Notes: a model not told the origin generated them from the sequence alone. 40,474 bases of DNA from an uncultured Amphritea sp. (GCF_937127095.1 NZ_CAKZLP010000089.1:1-40474), one strand, 5' to 3'. Numbered from the stretch's first letter, positions 31,402 to 40,474 are shown. Made by a program: numbers and translations.

Positions 31402-33102
31402 ATGGAGAGCGCAACAGTGCAGGCAGGAACAGGTGGGTCGGTAGCCTTTGGCTTTAACCGCTTGGGGCTGGTGCGTCAGTTAGGTCTGATGGTGGGGCTG
31501 GCAGCCACTATTGCGATCGGCTTTGCTGTTGTGCTCTGGTCGCAGGAACCCGATTACCGGGTGCTCTATAATAATGTTTCCTATGCTGATGCGAATCAGA
31601 TAGTCGAGCAGCTGCAGTTTAATGCCATCCCTTATAAATTTGATTCAACCGGACAAAATATCCTGGTGCCTGATGAATATCTGCACAGGGCTCGCTTGCG
31701 CCTGGCTGCAGAAGGCTTTAATGGCGATAACACGGTTGGTTTTGAGCTGCTGGATAAGGAGCAGGGGCTTGGTACCAGTCAGTTTATGGAAAACGCCCGC
31801 TATCGTCGTGGTCTGGAAGGTGAGTTAGCGCGTACTGTCACCAGTATGTTGGCGGTGCGGAGTGCCCGGGTGCATCTGGCGCTGCCAAAGCAATCGGTGT
31901 TTGTCAGAGATCAGCGTAAGCCAACTGCCTCGGTGTTTCTTGATCTGGTTGCCGGTAAGCGTCTGGAGGCGATTCAGGTCGAAGCAATTGCTAATCTGGT
32001 AGCATCCAGTATCCCTGAATTGTCCAGCGAAGACGTGACCGTGGTCGATCAGAAGGGGCGTTTGCTCAATACCCGGGATATGGATACTGATGTTGTGCTG
32101 GCGGCAAAGCAGCTTGAGTATACCCGCAGGATTGAGGAAACCCTGGTTAACCGGGTCAATAGCATTTTGCAGCCGGTTGTCGGCTTAGGACGTTATCGGG
32201 CGGAAGTGTCTGCCGATATTGATTTTACGGCAGTTGAACAGACCGATGAGATCTATAATCCCGATCTGCCTGCGTTGCGCAGTGAGCAGGTGCTGGATGA
32301 AAGTACCGTTGGTCAGGGGGCTGCTGCCGGTGTGCCGGGGGCGCTGTCAAACCAGCCGCCTGGAGCCAGTGCTGTACCAGAGGTTGGTGCTAATGGTTTG
32401 CCATTACAGAATGAGGGTGTAGTTGCGCGCCCTGAAGGTCCTAAAAATGCCCGCTCTCAGGCGACCCGTAACTATGAACTGGATCGCTCTATTAGTTATA
32501 CCAAACACCAGATGGGGCAGATTAAAAGGCTTTCTGTTGCCGTAGTCGTTGATGATATACCGACCGCTAATCCTAACGGAGGGGAAACCACTCGTAGCGC
32601 CTGGGATCAGAATGAACTGGATCGGTTGTCTATACTGGTTAAAGATGCGGTGGGATATTCCGCGGTACGGGGTGATAGTGTCAGTGTTCTTAATTCACCT
32701 TTTGCTGTGCCTGAGGTTTATCAGGAGGAAGAGATTCCGATCTGGAAGCAGGAGTGGGTGCTTAATCTTGTGAAACAGGTGGTAGGTGGGCTGTTTGTGC
32801 TGCTGCTGGTGTTTGGTGTACTGCGACCGATTATGAAAAATTTGGCGGTCAGTGCTGCGAATAAAGCAGCGGCTGATGGCGCTTCGTCTAAGACTGAATC
32901 CAATATGGCTTCAGAGCTCGAATCGCTGGATATGAGCGGTATTTCGGCCGACAGTGTAACCTTTAGCGGTATTGATAATGCGTTGGCGCCGACGCCGAAT
33001 GAAACGTATGAATACCAGATGAATGCGATTCGAAGCATGATAGCCGAAGATCCGGCTAAAGTTGCGCAGGCGATTCGTCAGTGGGTGATTGAGAATGAGT
33101 GA
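31402..33102 (+). CDS. fliF: Flagellar MS-ring protein FliF
   Basis: FliF forms the inner-membrane MS-ring on which the basal body is built. The 566-residue product has two membrane segments (about residues 26-46 and 453-475) flanking the periplasmic ring-building domains, including SYADANQIVEQLQFNAIPYK and ARVHLALPKQSVFVRDQRKP. Its C-terminal tail AEDPAKVAQAIRQWVIENE binds FliG. A proline/glycine-rich stretch at about residues 310-345 belongs to the variable periplasmic region. The ribosome binding site is weak (GTCAGG). The end overlaps fliG by eight bases (ATGAGTGA), so fliG is probably translated by coupling. Confidence 0.97.
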   Translation: MESATVQAGTGGSVAFGFNRLGLVRQLGLMVGLAATIAIGFAVVLWSQEPDYRVLYNNVSYADANQIVEQLQFNAIPYKFDSTGQNILVPDEYLHRARLRLAAEGFNGDNTVGFELLDKEQGLGTSQFMENARYRRGLEGELARTVTSMLAVRSARVHLALPKQSVFVRDQRKPTASVFLDLVAGKRLEAIQVEAIANLVASSIPELSSEDVTVVDQKGRLLNTRDMDTDVVLAAKQLEYTRRIEETLVNRVNSILQPVVGLGRYRAEVSADIDFTAVEQTDEIYNPDLPALRSEQVLDESTVGQGAAAGVPGALSNQPPGASAVPEVGANGLPLQNEGVVARPEGPKNARSQATRNYELDRSISYTKHQMGQIKRLSVAVVVDDIPTANPNGGETTRSAWDQNELDRLSILVKDAVGYSAVRGDSVSVLNSPFAVPEVYQEEEIPIWKQEWVLNLVKQVVGGLFVLLLVFGVLRPIMKNLAVSAANKAAADGASSKTESNMASELESLDMSGISADSVTFSGIDNALAPTPNETYEYQMNAIRSMIAEDPAKVAQAIRQWVIENE

Positions 33103-34108
33103 TGCAAAAGAGTCAGGTATTGAGCTGACCAATGTTCAGAAGGCCGCTGTGTTGCTGATATCACTGGGGGAAAGTGATGCGGCTGAAGTGTTGCGTTATC
33201 TCGGGCAGAAAGAGGTGCAGCAGCTGGGTTTAACCATGAGTAACCTGGATAATATCCCGCAGTCTGCGGTTGAGGCGGTGATGGCTGATTTCATGGAGGC
33301 GATCAGTGATCAGACCAGTATCGGGATCAACAATGATCACTATATCAAAGAGATGCTCAGTCAGGCGCTGGGGAATGATCGGGCGCAGACGCTGGTTGAT
33401 CGGATTCTGATGACCACCAATACGTCTGGTCTGGAAAGCCTCAAATGGATGGATTCCCGTCAGGTCGCTGAGATTATCCGTTATGAGCATCCGCAGATTC
33501 AGGCGGTGGTGCTGGCGTATCTTGATCCTGATCAGGCGGCTCATGTGTTACAGCGTTTTGATGAGAATGTTCGTCTGGAAGTGATGATGCGGATCACGTC
33601 GCTTGATCAGATTCAACCGTCCGCTCTGCAGGAGCTGAATGATATTCTTGAGTCTCAATTCTCGGGTGCAAGCAGTCAGAGTGCGAGTCTGGGTGGCCTG
33701 AGAACAACCGCTAATATTATGAACTATTTTGATACTAATATTGAGCAGGAGTTGATGGAGAAAATTCGCGAGGTAGATGAAGCGCTGAGCGATCAGATCT
33801 CCGAGATGATGTTTGTATTTGATAATCTGATTGATGTCGAAGATCGGGGTATTCAGGTTATTCTGCGTGAGATTAATACCGATACCCTGGTGGTTGCACT
33901 GAAGGGTGCGGAAACAGCCTTGCAGGACAAAATATTCAAAAATATGTCGAAACGAGCGGCTGAGCTGTTGCGTGATGACCTGGAGGCAAAAGGTCCGGTA
34001 CGTGTCAGTGAAGTTGAAGATGCTCAGAAAGAGATTCTCAATGTGGCACGCCGTCTCGCCGATGAGGGTGAGATTATGCTGGGTAGCGGCGGCGAAGAGA
34101 TGATGTAA
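33095..34108 (+). CDS. fliG: Flagellar motor switch protein FliG
   Basis: FliG is the C-ring subunit that contacts the stator and generates torque. I start at ATG 33095 (MSDAKESG), which lies inside the end of fliF; an upstream TTG adds only two residues. The 337-residue product has the N-terminal FliF-binding part (KAAVLLISLGESDAAEVLRY), the middle domain with the EHPQ motif in RYEHPQIQAVVLAYLDPDQA, and the charged C-terminal torque helix (about residues 275-310; MSKRAAELLRDDLEAKGPVR). Length is standard. Its stop overlaps the fliH start by one base (TAATG). Confidence 0.97.
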   Translation: MSDAKESGIELTNVQKAAVLLISLGESDAAEVLRYLGQKEVQQLGLTMSNLDNIPQSAVEAVMADFMEAISDQTSIGINNDHYIKEMLSQALGNDRAQTLVDRILMTTNTSGLESLKWMDSRQVAEIIRYEHPQIQAVVLAYLDPDQAAHVLQRFDENVRLEVMMRITSLDQIQPSALQELNDILESQFSGASSQSASLGGLRTTANIMNYFDTNIEQELMEKIREVDEALSDQISEMMFVFDNLIDVEDRGIQVILREINTDTLVVALKGAETALQDKIFKNMSKRAAELLRDDLEAKGPVRVSEVEDAQKEILNVARRLADEGEIMLGSGGEEMM

Positions 34109-34884
34109 TGCGGATGAAGGCAATCGATAAATCAGTCATCAGAATACGTGCAGAAGACGCCCGGGCGGCGGCTCTCTGGACGCTGCCTGTGATGCAGAGC
34201 CATCATTTGGTGGGGCTGCAGCGTAAGCCCGAGCCGGTTGTAGAAGAGGTGGTTGAGGAGTTTGTGGATGGCCGCCTTAAACTGTCAGAGCTTGAAAAAA
34301 TCCGTGAAGATGCTCACCAGGAGGGGCTGCAGCAGGGCCGTGATGAGGGGTTGCAACAGGGGCTTGAAGAGGGGCGAGCTAGCGGTCATCAACAAGGCCT
34401 GGCAGCGGCGCGGGCGGAGATCGATGCGCAGTTGTTGCTCCTGAACGCTTTGCAGCAACAGCTGGACCAACCGTTACAGCAGGTTAGTACGCAGGTGGAG
34501 CAGGTGGTAATTGATCTGATCACCGAAATGGCTCAGGCGGTTATTGGTGCGCAGATTGAACTGGACAGTACTGCGGTGATTAAAGCTGTTGAAGATGCTA
34601 TCGCTCAGCTGCCGCAAGCGGGTGCCGATATTAAAATTATTCTCCACCCGGATGATGTGCCGCTGCTGGAACCGCTGCTGGCGCTGAATGAACGCTGGAG
34701 CCTGGTCGAAGAAGCGACTATCTCCCGTGGTGGCTGCAAAGTTGTCAGCGGTTATGGTTTGCTGGATAACACGATTGAGCGGCGTTTTGATGCTGCAGTC
34801 GCCAGCTTGCGCAATGCTTTAGTACAGGCAGTCGATGAGGACCCTGTGTCACCGTCGGATCAGTCGCCGGATATTCATGAGTGA
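34108..34884 (+). CDS. fliH: Flagellar assembly protein FliH (ATPase regulator)
   Basis: FliH is the peripheral stalk-like partner that binds FliI and the C-ring protein FliN during export. The 258-residue product has a variable N-terminus and then a helical stretch of glycine repeats every four residues (about residues 68-100; EGLQQGRDEGLQQGLEEGRA), a known FliH feature. The conserved C-terminal V-type ATPase E-like domain reads LITEMAQAVIGAQIELDSTA and DDVPLLEPLL. ATG 34108 overlaps the fliG stop; an ATG two codons later is also possible. It overlaps fliI by eight bases (ATGAGTGA). Confidence 0.94.
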   Translation: MRMKAIDKSVIRIRAEDARAAALWTLPVMQSHHLVGLQRKPEPVVEEVVEEFVDGRLKLSELEKIREDAHQEGLQQGRDEGLQQGLEEGRASGHQQGLAAARAEIDAQLLLLNALQQQLDQPLQQVSTQVEQVVIDLITEMAQAVIGAQIELDSTAVIKAVEDAIAQLPQAGADIKIILHPDDVPLLEPLLALNERWSLVEEATISRGGCKVVSGYGLLDNTIERRFDAAVASLRNALVQAVDEDPVSPSDQSPDIHE

Positions 34885-36271
34885 TCAGCTACTCAAGCGC
34901 CTGTCCCGACTCCGCGGACTTGATTATCAAATTCCTGCGCCTGTTGCCCACGGACAGATAACCCGCCTGATCGGTCTCACTCTGGAAGCTGTTGGTATTA
35001 AAGCCTCCATGGGGGAGTACTGTCTTATTTATCCTAAGCATGGTGAACCGGTTGAGGCGGAAGTAGTCGGCTTCTCCGGCGACCGGATCTATCTCATGCC
35101 TGTTGATCTGCTTGAGGGGTTATCACCGGGTGCGCGGGTGAGTCCGATGCAGGGGGGTAATGAAGTCGCCGTTGGTTTTGAGCTGTTGGGGCGGGTTATC
35201 AATGGTGTGGGTAAGCCGTTAGATGGACTTGGTCCGTTGGGCTGTAAAACAACGGTGCCGCTGCAGGGACGCAATATTAACCCTCTTAGTCGTCAGCCTA
35301 TCAGGCAGACGCTGGATGTGGGTATTCGGGCAATTAATTCGTTATTGAGTGTTGGCCGGGGGCAGCGTCTGGGGTTGTTTGCCGGGAGTGGTGTGGGTAA
35401 AAGTGTGCTCTTGGGGATGATGACCCGATTTACTGAGGCTGATATTGTGGTGGTTGGCCTGATCGGTGAGCGTGGCCGGGAGGTAAAAGAGTTTATTGAT
35501 CACAGTTTGGGTGAGGAGGGTATGCGTCGTGCGGTAGTGGTTGCATCCCCTGCTGATGAGTCTCCTTTGATGCGACTCAGGGCGGCGCAGCTGGCAACTC
35601 GTTTGGCTGAGTATTTCAGAGAGCAGGGTAAAAATGTTCTGCTGCTGATGGATTCGCTGACCCGTTACGCTCAGGCTCAGCGCGAGATAGCTTTGGCGGT
35701 GGGGGAGCCCCCGGCAACCAAAGGATATCCGCCTTCAGTGTTTGCCAAACTGCCTAAATTGGTTGAAAGGGCGGGGAATGGCGACAGTGGTGGAGGCTCA
35801 ATTACAGCTTTTTATACCGTGCTGACCGAAGGTGATGATCAGCAGGATCCGATTGCGGATTCGGCGCGGGCGATTCTTGATGGTCATATTGTTTTATCGC
35901 GAAACCTTGCAGAGCGGGGGCACTATCCGGCGATTGATATTGAGCAATCAATCAGTCGGGCGATGCCTCAGGTGGTCAGTTCTGATCATCTTAAAGCGGC
36001 CATGGGGTTTAAACAGATATACTCTAAGTTTCAACAAAATAGCGATCTTATCTCTATTGGTGCTTATGTGCGGGGCAGTGATGCGGAAACCGATTTTGCT
36101 GTGGAGCGGATGCCGCTTATGAATGCTTTTCTGCAGCAGGGTCTGGATGAGTCGTTTGCCTTTCAGAAGAGCCTTACCGACCTGGCGATAGTGTTAACCC
36201 CTAATCCTGGCAATGCGAGTGGTGCACAGTCGGGGCAGCAAAATATCGCCATGGGTAATCAGAGACAGTGA
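34877..36271 (+). CDS. fliI: Flagellum-specific ATPase FliI
   Basis: FliI powers and helps to order flagellar protein export. The 464-residue product has the F1-beta-like fold: Walker A FAGSGVGKSVLL with K175, Walker B VLLLMDSLTRYAQAQRE with D259, and the GEPPATKGYPPSVFAKLPKL block, all diagnostic of FliI/type III ATPases. I chose ATG 34877 (MSDQLLKRL), inside the end of fliH, because the frame further upstream gives only basic, unconserved residues. Its TGA overlaps the GTG start of fliJ (GTGA). Confidence 0.97.
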   Translation: MSDQLLKRLSRLRGLDYQIPAPVAHGQITRLIGLTLEAVGIKASMGEYCLIYPKHGEPVEAEVVGFSGDRIYLMPVDLLEGLSPGARVSPMQGGNEVAVGFELLGRVINGVGKPLDGLGPLGCKTTVPLQGRNINPLSRQPIRQTLDVGIRAINSLLSVGRGQRLGLFAGSGVGKSVLLGMMTRFTEADIVVVGLIGERGREVKEFIDHSLGEEGMRRAVVVASPADESPLMRLRAAQLATRLAEYFREQGKNVLLLMDSLTRYAQAQREIALAVGEPPATKGYPPSVFAKLPKLVERAGNGDSGGGSITAFYTVLTEGDDQQDPIADSARAILDGHIVLSRNLAERGHYPAIDIEQSISRAMPQVVSSDHLKAAMGFKQIYSKFQQNSDLISIGAYVRGSDAETDFAVERMPLMNAFLQQGLDESFAFQKSLTDLAIVLTPNPGNASGAQSGQQNIAMGNQRQ

Positions 36272-36711
36272 AAAAGAGATCAATGCGGTTACAGGTAGTA
36301 CTTGATCTTGCAGAGCGTAAGCGCAAACAGGCGGATCAGTGTTTGAGTCAATCGCAGGCAAAAGTGCAGCAGGGTGAAGCAACGCTGGTGCAGTTGAGGG
36401 AATATTCGGCTGATTATGCGAATAACTTTTATCAGGTCGGTGCTACGGGTGTATCGCCGGGGCAGATGCAGACGCATCAGGCATTTATGCAGAAGTTGAG
36501 GCTGGCAGTTCAGCAGCAGGAAGATGCGTTGCGGATGGATCGCGCTCAGCTGGAAAAAGTAAAAGAGTATTGGCAAAGCGCCTATCAGCATTTCAAGGCG
36601 GTTGATATGTTGGTAGATAAGTTGAAGCGTCAGGAATCGCAGCAGGCAGACAAAATGCTGCAGAAAGAGCTAGATGAGCGTTCACAGTTGATTCGTCCGC
36701 CCTTTATCTGA
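36268..36711 (+). CDS. fliJ: Flagellar export protein FliJ (GTG start)
   Basis: FliJ is a coiled-coil protein that acts as the rotor-like stalk of the FliI ATPase. The 147-residue product is almost entirely helical and rich in Gln, Lys and Glu, with MRLQVVLDLAERKRKQADQC near the start and the C-terminal KRQESQQADKMLQKELDERS. It starts with GTG at 36268 within the fliI stop (GTGA). The alternative ATG at 36283 would drop the basic MKKRS opening typical of the family. The sequence is poorly conserved in FliJ, but position and composition are decisive. Confidence 0.93.
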   Translation: MKKRSMRLQVVLDLAERKRKQADQCLSQSQAKVQQGEATLVQLREYSADYANNFYQVGATGVSPGQMQTHQAFMQKLRLAVQQQEDALRMDRAQLEKVKEYWQSAYQHFKAVDMLVDKLKRQESQQADKMLQKELDERSQLIRPPFI

Positions 36712-36770
36712 CTTTTCTGGCACCGATTATGCATTGTGTGAGTAGATAAAAGTCTGCCGGGGAATGCAGT

Positions 36771-38828
36771 ATGAACCAAACACTTTCGACCGCTAACGGG
36801 GTCGGGTCATTATTGAATGTCGGATCGGTGTCCACAAGCACCATCGCTGGCGCTGTATCGACTGTGACGGGTGGCAATGCTGGCGCTGTTTTGCCGTCGT
36901 TTGGGGATTCTTTGCGGCAAGCACAGCAGGGACCGGTGGTTGATGGGCAAAAAAGTAGTGGGCAGGTCGGTTCGGCACTGCAGAGAGACGGACAGAACTT
37001 GCCGGGCAGTGGCCAGTTATTGCCAGCTGGCGGGGATGATTCGGCAGAGCGCCTTGATTCTCAGGTGATTGTTGGTCCCGTTGCTGATGTTACCGCTGAG
37101 GTCGCTATACCTGTTGGTGAACGGGGTAAGCTGCAACAGTTGGAAGAGCGCTTGAAGCAGCAGTCTGCCATCGATTTAGCCGTTACTCAAGCGAGTGGCG
37201 AATCGGGTGATGATACTCTACAACAGATTGATCAGTACCGTCGTGCTGATCTCGCAGTGGCGGTAGACTCGGCATTGAAACAGTTAGGTGGTGTTGTTAA
37301 CGCCAGGCCTGTCGAAAATGCTGGCTTTGCAGAGTCTAATGGGCGTTCAGTCGCGTCTACTGCTGCAGCTCTTCCTTCAGCTGTCTCGCCATTTGAGTCT
37401 CAATGGTCACTGCCGTCCCAGGCGCGGTTTAATACTCAGGCTACGGATGTGACAGGTCCGGCTAAACCGATCCAGACACCACAGAGAACTGCAGTTTCTC
37501 CGGGTGAAATGAGCTCTGCACCTCAGATAGTCGGTCAGACTCAGTCGGCTCATGCGGAACAAAGCTTCACTTCTGCAGGTAAAATGGTGTCAACCTCTCA
37601 GGCTGGGGGACAGACTGAGTTGATTCGAGCACAACAAAACGGCGATGCCGTGGATAAAGTGGCGCCGACCTCTGCTGCCGTGGATGGTTTTGCTCCAGTG
37701 GTTGATGGAGCTGTGGTTGCAGGACAGGCAGGTCCGGGTGTGGGTCAGTCATCGATAAGTCCGTTAGCTTTGAATTCATCAGCTATTCAGTCCGATGCAC
37801 CGTCACCCATGCAGTCAGGTGTTAGTCAGCTAGTGACCAGTAATGCTGTGGATAGCTCTGCAGAGCAGGTTGTTCGACAACGAGAAGCTGTGTTAGTCCA
37901 GGATCTGCAAACGGAAGAGATAAAGTCAGGAGCGCCAGTATTGCAGAATCCTGTAGCAAGTGAGATTGCGGCCCAGACAACATCGGTCGTACAGGCTTCG
38001 GTAAAAAGTGTGGCTCAAAACGCTAATCCTGTGCTGCAGAGCCGTACTGAGAAACAGCAGCGAGTTTCACTTGAGGGTGTGCCGCTTCAGGCGCAGCAGG
38101 ATCAGAATAGCCAGCAGTCTGTGCGGCAACAGAACGATTCTCTTTTAGCGCCTTCTTCTTCGCCGCAGTCGCAAACCGCTGCAGGTCAGTCTATACCTCA
38201 GTCTCAGCTGGATAGTCAGGTGAGTGCCGATAGTATTCGGGAGAAACTGAAAACTGTCGGAGCCGAGGGGGATAAATCCTCCAGCAGTATTGAGTCTGCC
38301 GCCCGTTCAGAGGCGCGACCAGAGAGCCAGTTGACCAGTTTTGCGGACTCGCTGGCGGCGGCATCCAGAACGGCACGCCCGATGCAGGAAGCGTCACAGT
38401 TAATCATGCCTCATGGGGCTAGACCAGGCGAACCTGTCTGGAGTCAGGCGGTCAATGATCGGGTGATGGTGATGGCGTCAAAAAATGGTCAGTTTGCTGA
38501 TATTCAACTCGATCCGCCGGAACTGGGGTCTTTGCAGGTGCGGTTGCATCTGAAAAATGACCAGGTCAGTGTGGTATTTAACACTCCCCATGGAAGTGTG
38601 CGTGAGGCGTTGGAACAGAATATGCCAAGGCTGAGAGAGATGTTTGCTGACCAGGGGCTTAATCTGTCCGATTCTTCAGTGGAAGATCATAGTCGCGGAC
38701 AGCAGCGGGATGAGTCGGGATCAGATTCCCGGTCCTCATTTGCGGGCTATCAGAGTGATACTGTAGATGATAGTCGGGTAGAGATGGTTCAGGCTGAGAG
38801 TCTTTCTCTGGTGGATTATTACGCCTGA
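36771..38828 (+). CDS. fliK: Flagellar hook-length control protein FliK
   Basis: FliK measures the hook and switches export from hook to filament subunits. The 685-residue product is mostly a low-complexity, Gln/Ser/Ala/Val-rich region without conserved order (about residues 1-560), as expected for a molecular ruler. The conserved Flg_hook domain follows at about residues 560-645 (FADIQLDPPELGSLQVRLHL, then VSVVFNTPHGSVREALEQN and MPRLREMFADQGLNL). A polar Ser/Asp/Arg tail completes the protein. It is longer than the roughly 400-residue enteric FliK; length varies widely in the family. It starts 59 bases after fliJ. Confidence 0.94.
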   Translation: MNQTLSTANGVGSLLNVGSVSTSTIAGAVSTVTGGNAGAVLPSFGDSLRQAQQGPVVDGQKSSGQVGSALQRDGQNLPGSGQLLPAGGDDSAERLDSQVIVGPVADVTAEVAIPVGERGKLQQLEERLKQQSAIDLAVTQASGESGDDTLQQIDQYRRADLAVAVDSALKQLGGVVNARPVENAGFAESNGRSVASTAAALPSAVSPFESQWSLPSQARFNTQATDVTGPAKPIQTPQRTAVSPGEMSSAPQIVGQTQSAHAEQSFTSAGKMVSTSQAGGQTELIRAQQNGDAVDKVAPTSAAVDGFAPVVDGAVVAGQAGPGVGQSSISPLALNSSAIQSDAPSPMQSGVSQLVTSNAVDSSAEQVVRQREAVLVQDLQTEEIKSGAPVLQNPVASEIAAQTTSVVQASVKSVAQNANPVLQSRTEKQQRVSLEGVPLQAQQDQNSQQSVRQQNDSLLAPSSSPQSQTAAGQSIPQSQLDSQVSADSIREKLKTVGAEGDKSSSSIESAARSEARPESQLTSFADSLAAASRTARPMQEASQLIMPHGARPGEPVWSQAVNDRVMVMASKNGQFADIQLDPPELGSLQVRLHLKNDQVSVVFNTPHGSVREALEQNMPRLREMFADQGLNLSDSSVEDHSRGQQRDESGSDSRSSFAGYQSDTVDDSRVEMVQAESLSLVDYYA

Positions 38829-38965
38829 TATACTTCCGGCAGGATAACTTGCCCCTAATGTGAGGTCGTCTGCTTCCGCAGCTGAATCAGTATGTTATAT
38901 TACGCTCTGGGTTGTGATTTAATGCATCCGCCGGTTTTTCCGGTTGGTTGACTGTGGGGCAAATA

Positions 38966-39487
38966 ATGGCTGAAGATACGACTGACACTGGTGAAGCAGG
39001 TGCGAAGAAGTCAGGTAAATTAAAACTGATCCTTATCATCGTTGCCGGGGTGGTTCTGGCTGCGGGGATAGGCGGTGGCGTTGCAATGTTCCTTATGGGC
39101 GGCTCTGATACAGAGGTTGCTGCAGATAGCGCAGCCCCGGCTAAGCCTGCTCAGGCTTTATATACCAAGATTCGAACGTTGGAAGGAAGTCCGTACTTTA
39201 CGGTTGTTGTTCCCAGTAATGATGGCCGTACACACTATATGCAGCTCTATGTTGAAGCAAAAAGTCGCGAGGCTGAAGTTGATTCTGCGTTGACCAAGCA
39301 TATGCCGAAGATTGTATCGAATCTTAATCAGTTGTTTTCCCGTCAGTCGTTTGATGCACTGCGCACGCCTTCGGGTAAAATGATGCTTCAACAGGAGGCT
39401 CTGGTTGCGCTTCAGGAGGTTATGCAGGAGAAAATTGGCAAACCCGGGGTCGAAAAAGTGCTGTTTACCGGATTTATAATGCAGTGA
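38966..39487 (+). CDS. fliL: Flagellar basal body-associated protein FliL
   Basis: FliL is a single-pass inner membrane protein that surrounds and supports the stator units. The 173-residue product has a short charged N-terminus, one membrane helix (about residues 18-44; LKLILIIVAGVVLAAGIGGG) and a periplasmic domain with FTVVVPSNDGRTHYMQLYVE, ending VEKVLFTGFIMQ as in FliL proteins. I chose ATG 38966 (MAEDTTDTG), with GTGGGG upstream; an earlier in-frame TTG adds six unsupported residues. The 137 bases before it contain only a small CCGG-TTTTT-CCGG hairpin at 38931-38943 and no clear promoter. fliM follows after 13 bases. Confidence 0.95.
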   Translation: MAEDTTDTGEAGAKKSGKLKLILIIVAGVVLAAGIGGGVAMFLMGGSDTEVAADSAAPAKPAQALYTKIRTLEGSPYFTVVVPSNDGRTHYMQLYVEAKSREAEVDSALTKHMPKIVSNLNQLFSRQSFDALRTPSGKMMLQQEALVALQEVMQEKIGKPGVEKVLFTGFIMQ

Positions 39488-39500
39488 TGGATATGCTTAT

Positions 39501-40474
39501 ATGACAGTCAAAGACCTGCTCTCTCAGGATGAGATCGACGCGCTGCTTCATGGTGTTGATGATGGTGATATTGAGACCGAAGAGGGTGTTGTCGAAGATG
39601 AGGGGGCGATAAAAACCTATGATCTCGCCAGTCATGAACGTATTGTTCGTGGCCGGATGCCTACCCTTGAGATGATTAACGAGCGTTTTGCCCGTCATAC
39701 CCGTATCTCTCTGTTCACGCTGTTGCGCAATAATGCTGATGTATCCGTTGGCGGCGTGCAGATTATGAAATACTCCGACTACATACACACCCTTTATGTC
39801 CCCACGAGTATTAACCTGTTGCGGGTATCTCCGTTGCGGGGTACTGCGTTGCTGGTGATGGATGCTAAGCTGGTATTTAAGCTGGTAGATGGCTTTTTTG
39901 GTGGTGATGGGCGGCATGCCAAAATAGAAGGGCGGGAGTTTACACCGACAGAAATTCGTCTGATCAATAAAGTTATTGCTCAGTTTTTTGTCGATCTGGA
40001 AGGCTCCTGGGAGCCGGTAATTCCGCTCAAGTTTGAGGTGCTCGGGCATGAAGTAAACCCGGCGATGGCAAACGTTATTAACCCTTCAGAAGTGGTCGTC
40101 GTAAGTCGGTTTGAGGTGGACATGGAGGGCGGTACGGGTGAGTTTCATGTGACGATGCCCTACTCTATGCTCGAGCCTATCCGGGATGTTCTGATATCCG
40201 GCTATAAGCCTGTTGAGGAAGCGTTGGATGAGCAGTGGCTGACCTCCCTCAAACATGACATGTTGGGGGCTCCAGTCAATCTGGATCTTATTATTGCTGA
40301 GCGTAAGATGAAATTACGCGATGTTATGCAACTGGAGGCCGGAGATATTATTCCTATCGATATTTCTGATACGCTGAAGTTAAAAGCTGCCAGGGTGCCT
40401 ATCTTTAATTGTAAACTGGGTACATCCCGTGGGAATCTGGCGGTAAAAATTATCAGCCGGACTAAAAATGATTA
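39501..40474 (+). CDS. fliM: Flagellar motor switch protein FliM (3' end cut by the window)
   Basis: FliM is the C-ring subunit that binds CheY-P and flips the motor's direction. The frame runs from ATG 39501 to the window end without a stop (324 codons plus two bases), so only the last few residues are missing. The N-terminal CheY-binding peptide LLSQDEIDALLHG is intact. It is followed by the acidic linker, the CheC-like middle domain (about residues 50-230; ERFARHTRISLFTLLRNNAD and FFGGDGRHAKIEGREFTPTE) and the C-terminal SpoA/FliN-like domain (about residues 250-324). The ribosome binding site is poor (GATGGAT), and coupling to fliL 13 bases upstream is likely. Confidence 0.96.
   Translation, partial: MTVKDLLSQDEIDALLHGVDDGDIETEEGVVEDEGAIKTYDLASHERIVRGRMPTLEMINERFARHTRISLFTLLRNNADVSVGGVQIMKYSDYIHTLYVPTSINLLRVSPLRGTALLVMDAKLVFKLVDGFFGGDGRHAKIEGREFTPTEIRLINKVIAQFFVDLEGSWEPVIPLKFEVLGHEVNPAMANVINPSEVVVVSRFEVDMEGGTGEFHVTMPYSMLEPIRDVLISGYKPVEEALDEQWLTSLKHDMLGAPVNLDLIIAERKMKLRDVMQLEAGDIIPIDISDTLKLKAARVPIFNCKLGTSRGNLAVKIISRTKND

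Noticed and set aside
34835..34876. Upstream extension of fliI
   Set aside because: The added residues are basic and unconserved; MSDQLLKRL at 34877 is a normal FliI start and gives an eight-base overlap like fliF-fliG.

Overview
The window comes from a polar-flagellated gammaproteobacterium, most likely a marine Oceanospirillales-type organism; this placement is inferred, not proven. The reasons are the Pseudomonas-style flagellar gene order (flgFGHIJKL, fliC, flaG, fliD, fliS, fleQ, fleSR, fliEFGHIJKLM), the sigma-54 regulators FleQ and FleR, an acetate-switch locus of the CrbS/CrbR type and a moderate GC content by eye. Both ends of the window cut through flagellar genes: flgF lacks its first few codons and fliM its last few.

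Layout. (1) 1-7939: distal rod, L- and P-rings, peptidoglycan-cutting rod cap protein and hook-filament junction (flgF, G, H, I, J, K, L), all on the + strand. (2) 7940-8730: a REP-associated transposase (RAYT) gene between REP-type palindromes, with its 80-bp leader duplicated. (3) 8730-9038: a fliT-like chaperone gene on the - strand, out of its usual place next to fliS. (4) 9039-14456: filament region fliC, flaG, fliD, fliS, with two good sigma-28 promoters ahead of fliC and terminators after fliC and fliS. (5) 14645-18610: the regulators fleQ, fleS and fleR. (6) 18611-30863: a block of about 12 kb not related to flagella: acs, a LuxR-type response regulator (CrbR-like), a very large transporter-histidine kinase-receiver hybrid (CrbS-like, - strand), a two-subunit sodium/solute symporter, a cNMP/CBS/nucleotidyltransferase protein (DUF294) and a DnaQ-like exonuclease. 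(7) 30995-40474: the tightly packed basal body, C-ring and export operon fliE, F, G, H, I, J, K, L, M.

How it works together. The flagellar genes supply nearly all axial and switch components plus the FleQ-FleSR cascade that orders their expression. Sigma-28 then drives flagellin late. The middle block reads as an acetate uptake and activation module: a sensor kinase carrying its own SLC5-type transporter domain, its LuxR-type partner regulator, acetyl-CoA synthetase and a symporter.

The most useful new observation is a 14-bp dyad, TAKAC-N4-GTCTA followed by AAT. It occurs both upstream of acs and in the divergent crbS/symporter intergenic region, and is a plausible binding site for the CrbR-like regulator. 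Other points of interest are the RAYT/REP unit with a duplicated leader, the displaced fliT, a perfect 12-bp inverted repeat abutting the crbR ribosome binding site, and a calcium-loop-like motif in the symporter. No tRNA, rRNA, CRISPR array or prophage was seen.
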